DNA from: Streptomyces zaomyceticus
GTDB lineage: Bacteria > Actinomycetota > Actinomycetes > Streptomycetales > Streptomycetaceae
Assembly: GCF_014656215.1 (NCBI RefSeq)
Contig: NZ_BNBZ01000002.1
Location: forward strand, 248,001 to 312,000
Reading direction: 5' to 3'
Length of the DNA stretch: 64,000 nucleotides
Below, one piece after another: positions 1-8,865 of this stretch; the first letter of the stretch is position 1, and every line of letters starts with the position of its first letter. The translations under genes were made by a program, and so were the position numbers. The notes beneath the pieces were generated by a model that was not told where the DNA came from, did no database searches, and saw only the letters and a list, made by a program, of their open reading frames with translations.

Positions 1-221
1 CCACGCCGGGGACCCTCCTCCGCGCCGGTCGGGGGGAGAAGGCCGGTCCGGGCGGGCGCGGCGGGGAGGTCGTTCCCGTCGGGCAGGGCGAGGGACTCCG
101 CACCCGGGTAGAACTTCCCCCTGCGCGGGCCGTCGGGCCAGTCGGGGACGAAGTCGGCGGGTTCCATCGGGACGCGGCCGCGGTGCAGGACGGCCTCGGC
201 GTACTCGTGGGCGTACCCCAT
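1..221 (-). CDS. SagB-type azoline dehydrogenase, N-terminal part (runs off window)
   Basis: Only the first 73 or so codons are present; the gene continues beyond base 1. The ATG at 221 follows a GGAGCC stretch. The N-terminus (MGYAHEYAEAVLHRGRVPME, then a W-P-D-G-P-R and KFYPGAESLALP segment) resembles the start of SagB-like FMN dehydrogenases that oxidise azolines to azoles in TOMM/thiopeptide pathways. The nitroreductase fold and FMN-binding residues are outside the window, so the call rests on the short N-terminal resemblance and on context: it follows the YcaO cyclodehydratase by 40 bp on the same strand. Family behaviour is known; the assignment here is inference. Confidence 0.6.
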   Translation of the reverse strand, partial: MGYAHEYAEAVLHRGRVPMEPADFVPDWPDGPRRGKFYPGAESLALPDGNDLPAAPARTGLLPPTGAEEGPRR

Positions 222-261
222 GGGGTCGGCTCCTTTCGGACGGAGTGCGGGAGTGACGCCG

Positions 262-2361
262 CTACGGGAAGGGATGGGGCGCGGGGTTGAGACCGGCGGG
301 GCCCAGGGCCGCACGCATCCGGGGCATGTGCCGGGCACGCTGCCGCGACCAGCCGAAGTCGATCGGCAGCAGTCCGGGCACGAGCACCTTCACGGTGTGC
401 AGCCCCAGGGCGCGCTGCTCGGGCAGCGTCTGGTCGACGACCACCACGTCGAAGCCGGCGGCCGTCACGGCGCCGACCGCGCGCAGCAGGTCCTCGCGCA
501 GGTCCGCGGCCACGGCGGCGCCGTCGGCGTCCGGCCACTCCAGGTCGGCGACGGCCAGCGGCGGACGGGGCTCCGGCTGCCGCAGCAGGAAGTCGGCGTG
601 CCGCCCCATCTCGGGGACGCCGTAGACCAGGGGATGGTCGTGGAGGGTGGTGACCCGGGTGAAGTCGGCGGCCATCGCCCGCAGCCGGGCCTCGTCGCGC
701 CGGGTCCGGCCGACGAGGTTGACGGCGTCGGTGGCGATCTCGCAGAGCGCCGAGTCCAGGGCGGACTCGGGGTCGAGCCCTGCTCCGGCCCCGAAGCACA
801 TCCGGCCCACACCGCCGTCCACGCGCTCGGCGCACGCGGTGACCACCGGCACGGGGAGGTCGCCGCGGGTGTCGAAGAAACGCGCCCGGTAGCCGTACAT
901 GGCGAGCCGGTCCACCATGTGCCGGGTGCCGGCCCGGACGCTCGTCGACGGGTCGATCTCGCGCAGCGGGACCTGTCCGTACCAGGCGCGAAGGAAGGCG
1001 TCGCGCTCGATGACCTCCATCAGGCCGAAGTAGACGGCCTCCTCCGTACTGCCGCCCGACGCACAGCCGTTGGAGCTCTCCTGCACGAACCGGTTCTCCA
1101 GCCCCGGCGCGTGGTAGTAGGCGAGGATCTCCGGCACCGCGCGTGGCTCGGCGTCCCGCAGCGACCAGCCCCACACCCAGGGAATCTCCCGGTCTGTGGC
1201 GAACGGCCGCACCCGCGGGTTGTCGCGGTGGAACGCGTCCGCGTACAGACCGGTCTCGCGCGGGTCCACGGCCTTCGGGCCGAGCTCGTCGAGGGAGGCG
1301 ACGAGGCGGGCCCTGCGGGTCCTGGCGCGCATCCCCGCGTACCGTTCGAGCCCTTCGAGGACCCCGATGCGCTGGCTGCGCGCGTAGGTGTCGGCGTGAC
1401 CGCCCCAGAACGTCTCGCGCAGATACTCGCCGGATCGCGAGGAGAAGCAGCCGACGGTGGCCGAGGTGGTGGTGGAGGCGACGTCGTAGACGACCGAGGG
1501 GCCGATCGCCCCCCAGTGCGGATTGGCGAAGGCGTCCACGGGCAGCCGGTAGTCCTCGATCCGGCGCACCCGGAAGACCCCGGGCCGGTACTTGGGGGCC
1601 GGCCCCGGCGTCAGGACGGCGGCCTCGGCCGTGTCCGGCTCGGGCGTCCCGCAGGAGGGGCACTCCGGGTCGGGTACGAGCGGATGGCTCCGTACGGTCA
1701 TCGCGTCCAGATCGAGGAGGCGGACCCGCGGATACGGGCCGGACTCGGGCGTCCGCTCCGCGAGCCCCGCCACCAGGGCGGCCACGGCGGTGGCGGCGAA
1801 GGGGATTCCGTACGGCCAGTCGCCCGCCGACCGGGTCTCGGCCCCGAGTTCGAGCCCCTCGCGCAGGGGCACGGAACGCACCCCCTGCCAGCGCCGCTCC
1901 AGACAGGTCGCACAGCCGCGCGCGCCGTCGGCCGCGGGCCAGGGGCCGATGAGGACCTGACGACCGTAGAGGTGCACGGGGAGTCGATGATCCGCCGCGG
2001 TGGTCGAGGCAGGGCCGGTCTCCGTGCCGCCGGACGCGCTCGCGTCCGGGTACGCCCTCGCGTCCGGGTACGCGCCCGCGTACGCGTTCCGGACGCCCAG
2101 GGGGGCGACGGTCAGCGCCGTGGCCGGTCCGCCCGGGACGGACCGGATCTCGTCGAGTGCCGCGCGCAGGGCGGCGGCGAACCGCAGGGAGGACCGGGCG
2201 CGGGCGGAGTCGTCGGGCGGAGCCACGACGGGGCCTTCCGGCGGAGCCGCGAGCGGGCCTTCCGGCGGAGCCGTGTCCGTCCCCCGGGGCGGATCCATGC
2301 CCACGCCTGCCGGTGGCGTCCCGACCCCCGCCCTCCCCGCGGGCATGCCCTCAGCTCTCAT
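262..2361 (-). CDS. YcaO-domain cyclodehydratase of a TOMM/azole RiPP pathway
   Basis: 699 aa. YcaO enzymes activate backbone amides with ATP so that Cys/Ser/Thr side chains cyclise to azolines. Residues 1-120 are a low-complexity Pro/Ala/Gly tail with YPDAR-type repeats. Two CxxC pairs (C150/C153 and C234/C237) form the zinc tetracysteine typical of the ThiF-like remnant. From about residue 255 a YcaO domain follows, with the E-rich nucleotide motifs LEGLERYAG and EEAVYFGLMEVIERD. The protein ends in a proline-rich PAPHPFP tail, matching the PxPxP C-terminus that is functionally important in TOMM YcaO proteins. The ATG lies inside the 3' end of the upstream F-protein gene (11-base overlap), so the two are probably translationally coupled. 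Equivalent proteins occur in goadsporin and thiopeptide clusters. The final product class cannot be decided without the precursor gene. Confidence 0.9.
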   Translation of the reverse strand: MRAEGMPAGRAGVGTPPAGVGMDPPRGTDTAPPEGPLAAPPEGPVVAPPDDSARARSSLRFAAALRAALDEIRSVPGGPATALTVAPLGVRNAYAGAYPDARAYPDASASGGTETGPASTTAADHRLPVHLYGRQVLIGPWPAADGARGCATCLERRWQGVRSVPLREGLELGAETRSAGDWPYGIPFAATAVAALVAGLAERTPESGPYPRVRLLDLDAMTVRSHPLVPDPECPSCGTPEPDTAEAAVLTPGPAPKYRPGVFRVRRIEDYRLPVDAFANPHWGAIGPSVVYDVASTTTSATVGCFSSRSGEYLRETFWGGHADTYARSQRIGVLEGLERYAGMRARTRRARLVASLDELGPKAVDPRETGLYADAFHRDNPRVRPFATDREIPWVWGWSLRDAEPRAVPEILAYYHAPGLENRFVQESSNGCASGGSTEEAVYFGLMEVIERDAFLRAWYGQVPLREIDPSTSVRAGTRHMVDRLAMYGYRARFFDTRGDLPVPVVTACAERVDGGVGRMCFGAGAGLDPESALDSALCEIATDAVNLVGRTRRDEARLRAMAADFTRVTTLHDHPLVYGVPEMGRHADFLLRQPEPRPPLAVADLEWPDADGAAVAADLREDLLRAVGAVTAAGFDVVVVDQTLPEQRALGLHTVKVLVPGLLPIDFGWSRQRARHMPRMRAALGPAGLNPAPHPFP

Positions 2362-4651
2362 CGGAGACCGCCCGGGTGAGCAGCACGCGCACGGTGTGGA
2401 TGCCCGCGGACGGCAGGTCGGCGGTGTGCGTCGGCACCACCAGGGCGTCCCGGTCGGCGGCGGCGAGGCGTTCCAGGACCTGCGTCCACTCCAGGGGCGC
2501 GTCCGGCCCCGCGGCGGGCTCGCCCCGGGTGACCCGCACGAGCGCCGCGTCCAGGTCCCGGAGCAGCGGATCGCCGTCGTCGGTCTCCACGCCCTCCCCG
2601 GCCAGTTGGGCCTCCCCGAGGAGGTCCCGCACCGCGTCGACGGCGGCCGAGGTCAGGTCCAGCGCGGCTCCGACCGCCCAGCGGCCGACACCGCCCGCGC
2701 CGCTCGTGCCGCCCGTCGTCCTCGCCAGGACGACGGAGGCGCCGGAGTGCGCCCGCTCGCCGAGGTCGAGAAGCTCGACGGTGAGCCCCAGCAGGGCGGT
2801 CGACCGGAGGAGGAACGTCGTCTCGGGGTCCTCGCCGAAGACCTCGGGCGCGATCGGGGCGACCTCGCCGCCGCCCCGGACGGCGCGCCCCAGGGCGTCG
2901 TGGGCGAGCGCCGACAGCAGACCGGCGGCCGCCGCCTCCGGCAGGTCCGTCCCGGCCCCCGACCCGGCCCGGGTCGGCTCGAAGCGACGGTCGGCGTTGT
3001 CCTGACCGAAAGGACGCACGGCGCCCGAAGGCACGCGTACGGCCTCCTTGGTGACCAGCGAGGTGGCCGGGGTCCAGACGACGCCGCCGCCTGAGCCACC
3101 GGTTCCCGACGCGACGGTGAGCGTGTCGGGGGCCACCGCGGGCAGGGCGTCGAGCGGTCCACCGAAGGCGGGGGCCGGGACCACGTGTTCGGCGTAGACC
3201 GCCGCCGCCGCGTTCAGCGCCCGCAGCCGGGCCCCGGCGGTGTGGTGGACGTCGAAGGCGGTGATCGTACGGGTGCCCCGCGCGCCCAGCCCGAGGACGA
3301 CCGAACCCACCTTGAGGGGTGTCTGCGTCAGCGGCTCGTCGGCGTAGGACGTGAAGACACCCGTGAACGGGCGCACGAGCGCCGAGCGCCGCTCCAGTTC
3401 GGCGAGCGGCCCTTGGGCGGCATCGTCGTCGGGGGCCGTGGCGACCGTCGGCAGGAACGCCGGACGCGCCGGGGCCGACGCCAGGTCGACCGGTTCGGGA
3501 AGGCCCGCGGTGGTGGAGCAGAACGGACAGCGAGGGTGGGCGAGCAGCGGTTCCGAAGCGACGTCGAGGCTGGTCATCGACTGGACGAGCACCTTGTCCC
3601 GCGTCTCGGCCGGCAGGGCCCCGGTGACCAGACGGAACACCTCGTACCCGAGCAGGTTGCCGAGCATCGCGGCGAGCGGTCCGGTCGGCCGGGTCCCGGG
3701 CGTGCCGGTGCCGAGTGCCAGGCCGCTCCACAGTTCGGCGGCGTCCGAGGCGGCCGCACCGCCGGCGGCGCCGAGCCGAAGGGCGGCGCAGGACCAGCAG
3801 GCCGCCGAGTCGGAGGTCATCGTCGGGCCGACCACGGCCGAGTCGCCGAACGTCCAGGCGGGCAGGAGCGTACGGCCCTGGGGCACGCCCTCGCGCAGCA
3901 GCGGCAGCACGACGCCCGGAACGCCGGGCCCGGCGGCGGCCACCACCACGTCGTACCCCTCGTACGCCGCCCACCCCTCCCCGCTCCGGCTCTCCCGGCC
4001 CGGGTCCTCCGTGTGCCGGCCCCGGTGCGTGTCCGGCCCCGGCAGCAGCGGCAGTTCGACGGGGCAGCCCTCATCGGTGAGGGAGGCGGCCTCGGCCCGG
4101 ACGGCCGCGAACTCCCCGGGCGTCACCACACCGCCGCCCTCGGCGAGCGAGGGTTCGACACCGACGGTGGCGCAGCCGTTCCGGATCAGGGAGAGCACGC
4201 ACCAGCGGGCCACGGGACCGTCGCCGAGGACCGCGACCCGGGTGGCCCGGAAGCCGGCGAAGCGGGTCTCGGCCGCGTCGCCGTAGTGGTCGATGTAGGC
4301 GATCTGCGGGGCGAATCTCTCCGAGACGGCCGGAAGGAGCGCCGGGGGGCCGGCCGGTTCCTCCGGCGCCGGAACGGGACGGGCGAATCCGCGCGCGTAG
4401 AGCGCCTGCACGAGCTCGCCCACCATCGCCTTCTGGACGTCGCCGAATCCCTGGCATATCTCCTCGACGGCTCTGCTGCCGTCCAGGTAGGGCACGAGGA
4501 GGGTGGCGAACCGGTAGCCCGACTTGGCGGTGAGCTGGAACCCGCCGTCGGCGTTGTGGAAGATCACGCCGCCGGGCGTCTGGGTGAACAGGACATCGCG
4601 ACGGACTCGGGGCCGGGTTCCGGCGATCTCCGCGTACGACGTAAGGGTCAT
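2351..4651 (-). CDS. TOMM leader-peptide-binding ThiF-like protein (F protein)
   Basis: 766 aa. Ocin-ThiF-like proteins bind the precursor leader and present it to the YcaO enzyme. Residues about 15-95 look like a winged-helix RiPP recognition element (RRDVLFTQTPGGVIFHNADG onward). Residues about 135-370 form a ThiF/E1-like Rossmann region (VAVLGDGPVARWCVLSL, YDVVVAAAGPG) carrying two CxxC zinc motifs, CWSCAALRLG and CPFC. The C-terminal half (from about 410, starting LVRPFTGVFTSYADEP) resembles the beginning of a YcaO fold but lacks the E-E-R-D nucleotide motifs, so it is probably a degenerate pseudo-YcaO. The start at 4651 has a GAGAGG about 12 bases upstream. The SARP gene lies 220 bp upstream and the YcaO gene overlaps downstream. 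Confidence 0.88.
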   Translation of the reverse strand: MTLTSYAEIAGTRPRVRRDVLFTQTPGGVIFHNADGGFQLTAKSGYRFATLLVPYLDGSRAVEEICQGFGDVQKAMVGELVQALYARGFARPVPAPEEPAGPPALLPAVSERFAPQIAYIDHYGDAAETRFAGFRATRVAVLGDGPVARWCVLSLIRNGCATVGVEPSLAEGGGVVTPGEFAAVRAEAASLTDEGCPVELPLLPGPDTHRGRHTEDPGRESRSGEGWAAYEGYDVVVAAAGPGVPGVVLPLLREGVPQGRTLLPAWTFGDSAVVGPTMTSDSAACWSCAALRLGAAGGAAASDAAELWSGLALGTGTPGTRPTGPLAAMLGNLLGYEVFRLVTGALPAETRDKVLVQSMTSLDVASEPLLAHPRCPFCSTTAGLPEPVDLASAPARPAFLPTVATAPDDDAAQGPLAELERRSALVRPFTGVFTSYADEPLTQTPLKVGSVVLGLGARGTRTITAFDVHHTAGARLRALNAAAAVYAEHVVPAPAFGGPLDALPAVAPDTLTVASGTGGSGGGVVWTPATSLVTKEAVRVPSGAVRPFGQDNADRRFEPTRAGSGAGTDLPEAAAAGLLSALAHDALGRAVRGGGEVAPIAPEVFGEDPETTFLLRSTALLGLTVELLDLGERAHSGASVVLARTTGGTSGAGGVGRWAVGAALDLTSAAVDAVRDLLGEAQLAGEGVETDDGDPLLRDLDAALVRVTRGEPAAGPDAPLEWTQVLERLAAADRDALVVPTHTADLPSAGIHTVRVLLTRAVSDES

Positions 4652-4871
4652 GCGTGCGTCACACCTCTCGTTGCGGGGCGAGACGGAGCCCGGGGTGGTG
4701 GGCTGCTGCTCGGGACGGTGCGGGGGTGGTGCGGGAGTGGTGCGTGGGGCGTGGTGGTCGACGTGCGGGAGGAGCTGTCGGCGTGCGGGGATCGGCAGGA
4801 CGGGCCTGCCGGGCCGGCGAGGCCGACGCGGGCGGTGCGGGAGACGGGGGCGGCGCGGCCGGGGTCCGCCG

Positions 4872-6845
4872 TCAGCGCAGGGCGGCCGGCCTCGTGCCGT
4901 CCCTCTGCGGGAACTCCCCGTGCCGGGGAGGGCGCAGGAGCGCCGGGGCGTGGCCGGACGGCGAGCCCGCCGTGCGGCGCGCGTGCGCGCGCAGCAGGTC
5001 GTGGGTCCAGAAGGCGCCGGGCTGGTCCTCTTCGAGGAATCCCGCGTCGAGGAGCCGCTCGATGACCTGCTCCGCGGACTCCTCCGGAAGGCCGAGAACG
5101 GCTGCGCCCCGTGCGGCGGTGAGCGGTTCGTGGGGCGAGGCGGAGAGGCGCAGATGGGCCTCGGCCAGCGCCGGGGGCAGCCGCTTCAGGGCCTCGTCAA
5201 GCCGTTGCGGTACGGACATCAGGGGATCGTCGGCGAGGCTGAGCCGGCCGACGGGGTCGTGCCGGAGCCAGCCGGCGTAGTCGGCGAGGCGCAGCCGCGG
5301 CCGGGTGAGCAGCCGGGCGGCGGCGATCCGCAGGGCGAGCGGATGGTGCCCGCACGCGGTCGCGAGAGGCAGCGCCGCCCCGGGTTCGGCCGCGACCCGC
5401 TCCCGGCCGAGGACCGTGGTGAGCAGCGCCTGTGACTGCTCGGGGTCCAGGGCGCCGAGCCGGTGCACGGTGCCGCCGTGTGTGGCGACCAGCGCGGCGA
5501 GTCCCATCCGGCTGGTGACGATCGCGGCGCCGCACGCGTAGGCGGTCAGCAGGGGGCGTACCTGATCGGGGTGAACGACGTCGTCCAGGACGAGAAGGAC
5601 GCGGCCCGTGCCCGGTCCTGCGGGCAGTGCGCGACGGAGCTCGTCGGCGGCCTCCTCCGCCCCGCGCGGGGTGCCGTCCGGGTGGGTGAGCGGCACCAGG
5701 GCGCAGCCGTCCGGGAAGTGAGCGCTCACCAGGTGGGCGACGTGCAGCGCGAGGGCGGTCTTGCCGATGCCGGGTGCGCCGGAGAGCACGGCGAAGGGAG
5801 CACGCTCGGAGCTCACGCCCGTGTCGCAGGTCGTCAACAGCTCCACCAGGGAGCTCACTTCCTGCTCACGGCCGGTGAAGCCCGGCACGGTGGGGAGCGT
5901 CCAGGACCCCGGTGCGGGTGCGGGGGGAGTGACCGGTGCGAGTGCGACGGCTGACGGCGCGGGCGCGGGAACGGTTCTGTTCGGAGGAGTCGGGAGGGGT
6001 GCCGGGGACGGCGGGACCGCGGCCGGGGCCGGTGCGACCGGTGACGCCGCGGGCACGGACACCACGCGCCCCGGAGCGCCCCGGCCCCCACGTGCCCCGC
6101 CCGCCGGGCCGAGGTCCTCGCCCCGGAGGATCGCCAGCTCCAGACGCTGGAGTTCGGCCCGCGGATCCACCCCGAGCCGCTCCCGCAGATGACCCTTGAT
6201 CCTGCGGTACTCCGCCAGGGCCTCGGTCTGTCGTCCCGTCCGGTAGAGGGCCACGATCAGCTGCTCGGCGAAGCGCTCGTGGGCGGGGTATACGCGCGTA
6301 ACCTCCCATAGATCAACGAGGGCTTCGCGACATCGGTCGTGCTCCAACTCGATGTCGCACAGCCGCTCCAGGACCCTCAGCCGCTCCTCGGCGAGGCGGG
6401 GTACCTCGTCCCGGTGCAGCAGGTCGGAGGGGACGTTGGAGAGCAGGGATCCCTGCCACAGGGCGAGGGCGGACCGCAGGGCGTACAGCTCGGACTCCTC
6501 GTCCGCCGCGGCGGACCGCTCGACGAGCCGGCGGAAGTGGAGCAGGTCGAGCGTCTCGGCGTCGGCGTCGATGCGGTATCCGCCGGCCACCGCGACGACG
6601 GCCTGGTTCTCGATGCCGTACTTGGCGAAGAGCCGTCGCAGCCGCAGCACACAGCTCTGCAGGGCGGTCTTGGCCGTCGTGGGGTGTTCCTCGCCCCAGA
6701 CGACGTCGCGCAGCCGGTCGGCGGAGACGACGGCTCCGGGGCGGAGCAGCAGCGCGGCGAGCAGCGCCGTCGGCTTGGAGGGCGGGAGCACCACGACGTC
6801 CCGCCCGTCGGTGACGCTCAGGGGCCCGAGCAGTTGGAATCGCAC
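4872..6845 (-). CDS. AfsR/SARP-family transcriptional activator with NB-ARC-like ATPase
   Basis: About 657 aa from GTG 6845. Order of domains: OmpR-like winged helix (residues 1-95, opening with RFQLLGPLSV), bacterial transcriptional activation domain (about 95-245, with LALWQG and ERLGVDPRAELQRLE), a Pro/Ala linker, then an NB-ARC-like ATPase with P-loop GAPGIGKTAL and Walker B RVLLVLDDV. No TPR region follows, so it is shorter than full AfsR. The frame stays open to 7220, but the upstream part is low-complexity Pro/Arg/His and does not look like protein. GTG 6872 is an alternative start; 6845 is preferred because a GGAAGG/GGCGAG stretch lies upstream and SARPs usually start at the winged helix. 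It sits ahead of the TOMM genes on the same strand and is the likely pathway activator. Confidence 0.85.
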   Translation of the reverse strand: MRFQLLGPLSVTDGRDVVVLPPSKPTALLAALLLRPGAVVSADRLRDVVWGEEHPTTAKTALQSCVLRLRRLFAKYGIENQAVVAVAGGYRIDADAETLDLLHFRRLVERSAAADEESELYALRSALALWQGSLLSNVPSDLLHRDEVPRLAEERLRVLERLCDIELEHDRCREALVDLWEVTRVYPAHERFAEQLIVALYRTGRQTEALAEYRRIKGHLRERLGVDPRAELQRLELAILRGEDLGPAGGARGGRGAPGRVVSVPAASPVAPAPAAVPPSPAPLPTPPNRTVPAPAPSAVALAPVTPPAPAPGSWTLPTVPGFTGREQEVSSLVELLTTCDTGVSSERAPFAVLSGAPGIGKTALALHVAHLVSAHFPDGCALVPLTHPDGTPRGAEEAADELRRALPAGPGTGRVLLVLDDVVHPDQVRPLLTAYACGAAIVTSRMGLAALVATHGGTVHRLGALDPEQSQALLTTVLGRERVAAEPGAALPLATACGHHPLALRIAAARLLTRPRLRLADYAGWLRHDPVGRLSLADDPLMSVPQRLDEALKRLPPALAEAHLRLSASPHEPLTAARGAAVLGLPEESAEQVIERLLDAGFLEEDQPGAFWTHDLLRAHARRTAGSPSGHAPALLRPPRHGEFPQRDGTRPAALR

Positions 6846-7526
6846 CGTCGTGTTCTCGCCTTCCTCGTCCACTCGTGCCGGATGGAGTCGTGCGGCCGGG
6901 GCCGGGTGCGAGGGGTCGGGGGCCGGGCGGGTGCAGCGGGCATGGCGAACCACCGGGGGAAGGCAGAGGGGGAGGGGCGACGCGCTGGGCTGCTGTGGCC
7001 GAGGGAGCGGCCTGGGTGGGGGCGATCGTGAGGGGTGCGTGCGTGGGGAGTGACCCCGGTGGTCGGAGGCGGGGTCAGGAGGAAGGTACAGCGGGCGCGG
7101 CGGAGAAGGGACGGTGCCTGCGTCCTTCCGGACATCCGCCGCCGCGCTGTTGACGGCTCGGTGCGAGGCGTGCAGCGCGACGCGGGCGGGGTGGGCCGGG
7201 GGAGATGGTGGTGAGGTCATGACATCGCCTGTCCGCTATCCGGACGATCGGCGGGAACGAGCCGTCACCACCGAAAGATCGCCGAGGAGGTGCGCCCGAG
7301 GCGGAGATTGGCTGCTTTCCGACCGTCCGACGCACGCCTCGAACAGCCGCGAGGCGGCGCCGTCGGCGGACGTGCCCCCGGGGGTCTCTCCGCCCCCGGG
7401 CCGCCGGTCCGTGTGGGGCCACGACCGGCGTGAACGGCGCATCTCGCCGGGATGTGCCGCCTGCGAACGCGTGACGAAGTCGGCGCGCCGAATCCGAGGC
7501 GGTGAGGGAATGAAAGGGGCGCCCCT

Positions 7527-7565
7527 CCCGATGTCACGGCCCGATGTCACGGCCCGATGTCACGT
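7527..7565. promoter_or_regulatory. Three 13-bp direct repeats, candidate regulator sites
   Basis: CCCGATGTCACGG occurs three times head to tail at 7527, 7540 and 7553 (the last copy ends T instead of GG). The array lies at the edge of an A+T-rich stretch between the SARP gene and the gene at 7724. SARP proteins bind tandem direct repeats, usually with an 11-bp helical phase, so these could be operator sites, but the 13-bp period is atypical. Confidence 0.4.
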
Positions 7566-7624
7566 CAACCTTATGCACAATAAAGACATTTGAGTTCCCT
7601 TTCGGCTGTTCGCGAGAAATTCCT

Positions 7625-7638
7625 GTGACCGGTGTCAC
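7625..7638. promoter_or_regulatory. Crp-like dyad GTGA-N6-TCAC
   Basis: GTGACCGGTGTCAC has half-sites GTGA and TCAC separated by six bases, preceded by T. It also fits the GTG-N6-GNCAC pattern described for Streptomyces Crp. It lies about 90 bp upstream of the gene at 7724. The short motif can occur by chance, so this is tentative. Confidence 0.35.
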
Positions 7639-7723
7639 GTGGGACGGCCGTGATGTTTCCGCCCCCGATTCCGCTTGATCACCCGGCGAGGGACGCCGCT
7701 TCGAGAGGGAAGGGTGATCACAT

Positions 7724-8200
7724 ATGGACCGCGAAATCCCGACATTGCGCGCGGACGACATGGGCCGTCACGCATCCGCGTTCGTGGAGCGTGCGACCGC
7801 GAAGGCGCGACTGCCGCTGGACTACACCGCGGCGAGCCTTCGTGTCGTCGACCGGCTCGTCGACGGGCTGCGGAGGGGCGGCGCGAGACGGGAGGACGTG
7901 GCCGGGCCGCTGCTCGGCATCGGCGCCTATGTCGGCGAGGTGCTGGCACACGAGGCGGGGGCGGTCTGGGTGGACATACCCCCGGGGCACCTCCTGCGGT
8001 CCGTCTTCGCCCACCCCGTCGGTTCGCGGATGCCGGACGGCCGGGTGTGGAATCCGCTCGGCCGCACCGTGAACCGCTTCGAGCTCGGACCGCAGGAATC
8101 CCTGCAGACCTACTTCCTCACCCTCCACGGACGGCGGCCGCCCCGAACCCGCACACGGGGCGTCCGCGCCCCCGACGGCCGCGCCACGGGAAGATCCTGA
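7724..8200 (+). CDS. Hypothetical protein, 158 aa
   Basis: I do not recognise a family. The ATG at 7724 has a strong GGAAGGG ribosome site seven to eight bases upstream. The N-terminal two thirds are alpha-helical and balanced in composition, including VDRLVDGLRRGGARREDVAG and an IGAYVGEVLAHEAGAVWVDI segment that reads as a genuine globular domain. The last 35 residues are Arg/Pro-rich. No signal peptide or membrane segment is seen. It is followed at 79 bp by an ECF sigma-factor gene, and its promoter region carries a Crp-like dyad. No function is proposed. Confidence 0.7.
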   Translation: MDREIPTLRADDMGRHASAFVERATAKARLPLDYTAASLRVVDRLVDGLRRGGARREDVAGPLLGIGAYVGEVLAHEAGAVWVDIPPGHLLRSVFAHPVGSRMPDGRVWNPLGRTVNRFELGPQESLQTYFLTLHGRRPPRTRTRGVRAPDGRATGRS

Positions 8201-8279
8201 CGGTCTGACAGGATGAAGGTATTCCGGTATACCGCGACGACCGGACGTACGCGCAGGTACGGGCATCGAAGAGGATCGT

Positions 8280-8861
8280 GTGGACGAGGGGACGGGGCAC
8301 CCGCCCACCGCGGCACGCGACGCGGAACTCGGCTCGGCCGTCGCACGGGCCCAGCGGGGCGACGAAGAGGCCTTCGCCCAGGCGTACCGCACGGTGTACC
8401 CAGGGCTGCTCGGCTATCTGAAGGGCCTCGTCGGCGACGACGCCGAGGACGTGGCCTCCGAGGCCTGGCTGGAGATCGCCCGCGACCTCGGCCGCTTCCG
8501 CGGCGACGGGGTCGGATTCCGCGGCTGGACGGCGACGATAGCCCGGCACCGGGCCCTCGACCATCTGCGGAGGGTACGGTCCCGTCCGCGCCCCGCGCTG
8601 CTCGACCAGGACGTCATCGAATTGCCCTCCCCGGCGGACACCGCCGGGGAGGCCGTGGAGGCCCTGTCCACGGAGCGGGCCCTCGCGCTCGTCATGGGGC
8701 TCCCGCGCGAGCAGGCCGAAGCCGTACTGCTCCGGGTCGTGGTCGGCCTCGACGGGCCGACGGCCGCCCGGGTCCTGGGCAAGAGACCCGGTGCGGTCCG
8801 GTCCGCCGCGCACCGGGGCCTGAAGCGACTGGCGCGGGAGATCAACGGAAGGGGGAGGTGA
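8280..8861 (+). CDS. ECF-type RNA polymerase sigma factor
   Basis: 193 aa. Sigma-70 region 2 spans about residues 20-95 (AYRTVYPGLLGYLKGLVGDD, then AEDVASEAWLEIARD for the 2.3/2.4 helix and FRGWTATIARHRALDHLRR). Region 4 spans about 130-190 with GLPREQAEAVLLRVVVGLDG and the helix-turn-helix TAARVLGKRPGAVRSAAHRG. No extra N- or C-terminal domain. The GTG start at 8280 follows a GAAGAGGA stretch. The next gene begins within a few bases of the stop and encodes a single-pass membrane protein, the usual place for an anti-sigma or regulatory partner. Confidence 0.92.
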   Translation: MDEGTGHPPTAARDAELGSAVARAQRGDEEAFAQAYRTVYPGLLGYLKGLVGDDAEDVASEAWLEIARDLGRFRGDGVGFRGWTATIARHRALDHLRRVRSRPRPALLDQDVIELPSPADTAGEAVEALSTERALALVMGLPREQAEAVLLRVVVGLDGPTAARVLGKRPGAVRSAAHRGLKRLAREINGRGR

Positions 8862-8865
8862 CGTG

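Larger units (their letters stand above)
6846..7723. other. Long gene-poor region upstream of the SARP gene
   Basis: 878 bp between the SARP start and the plus-strand gene at 7724. It was searched for a Cys/Ser/Thr-rich TOMM precursor on both strands and none stands out; the frames here read as Arg/Pro-rich shadows. The part from about 7560 to 7680 is much more A+T-rich than its surroundings (TTATGCACAATAAAGACATT) and holds direct repeats and a dyad listed separately. It is therefore read as a divergent promoter/operator region. Confidence 0.5.

Noticed and set aside
2035..2100. GTCCGGGTACGC repeats as operators near the RiPP genes
   Set aside because: They lie inside the YcaO coding region and encode AYPDA repeats in its low-complexity N-terminus.
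220..2379. Plus-strand frame of 719 codons opposite the YcaO gene
   Set aside because: It is the complementary-frame shadow of a convincing YcaO protein, is Arg/Gly/His-rich and contains no domain.
4652..4871. Searched as a site for the TOMM precursor peptide
   Set aside because: Translations on both strands lack a plausible leader and Cys/Ser/Thr-rich core.
6873..7220. N-terminal extension of the SARP
   Set aside because: Pro/Arg/His low complexity with no homology; SARPs begin at the winged helix.
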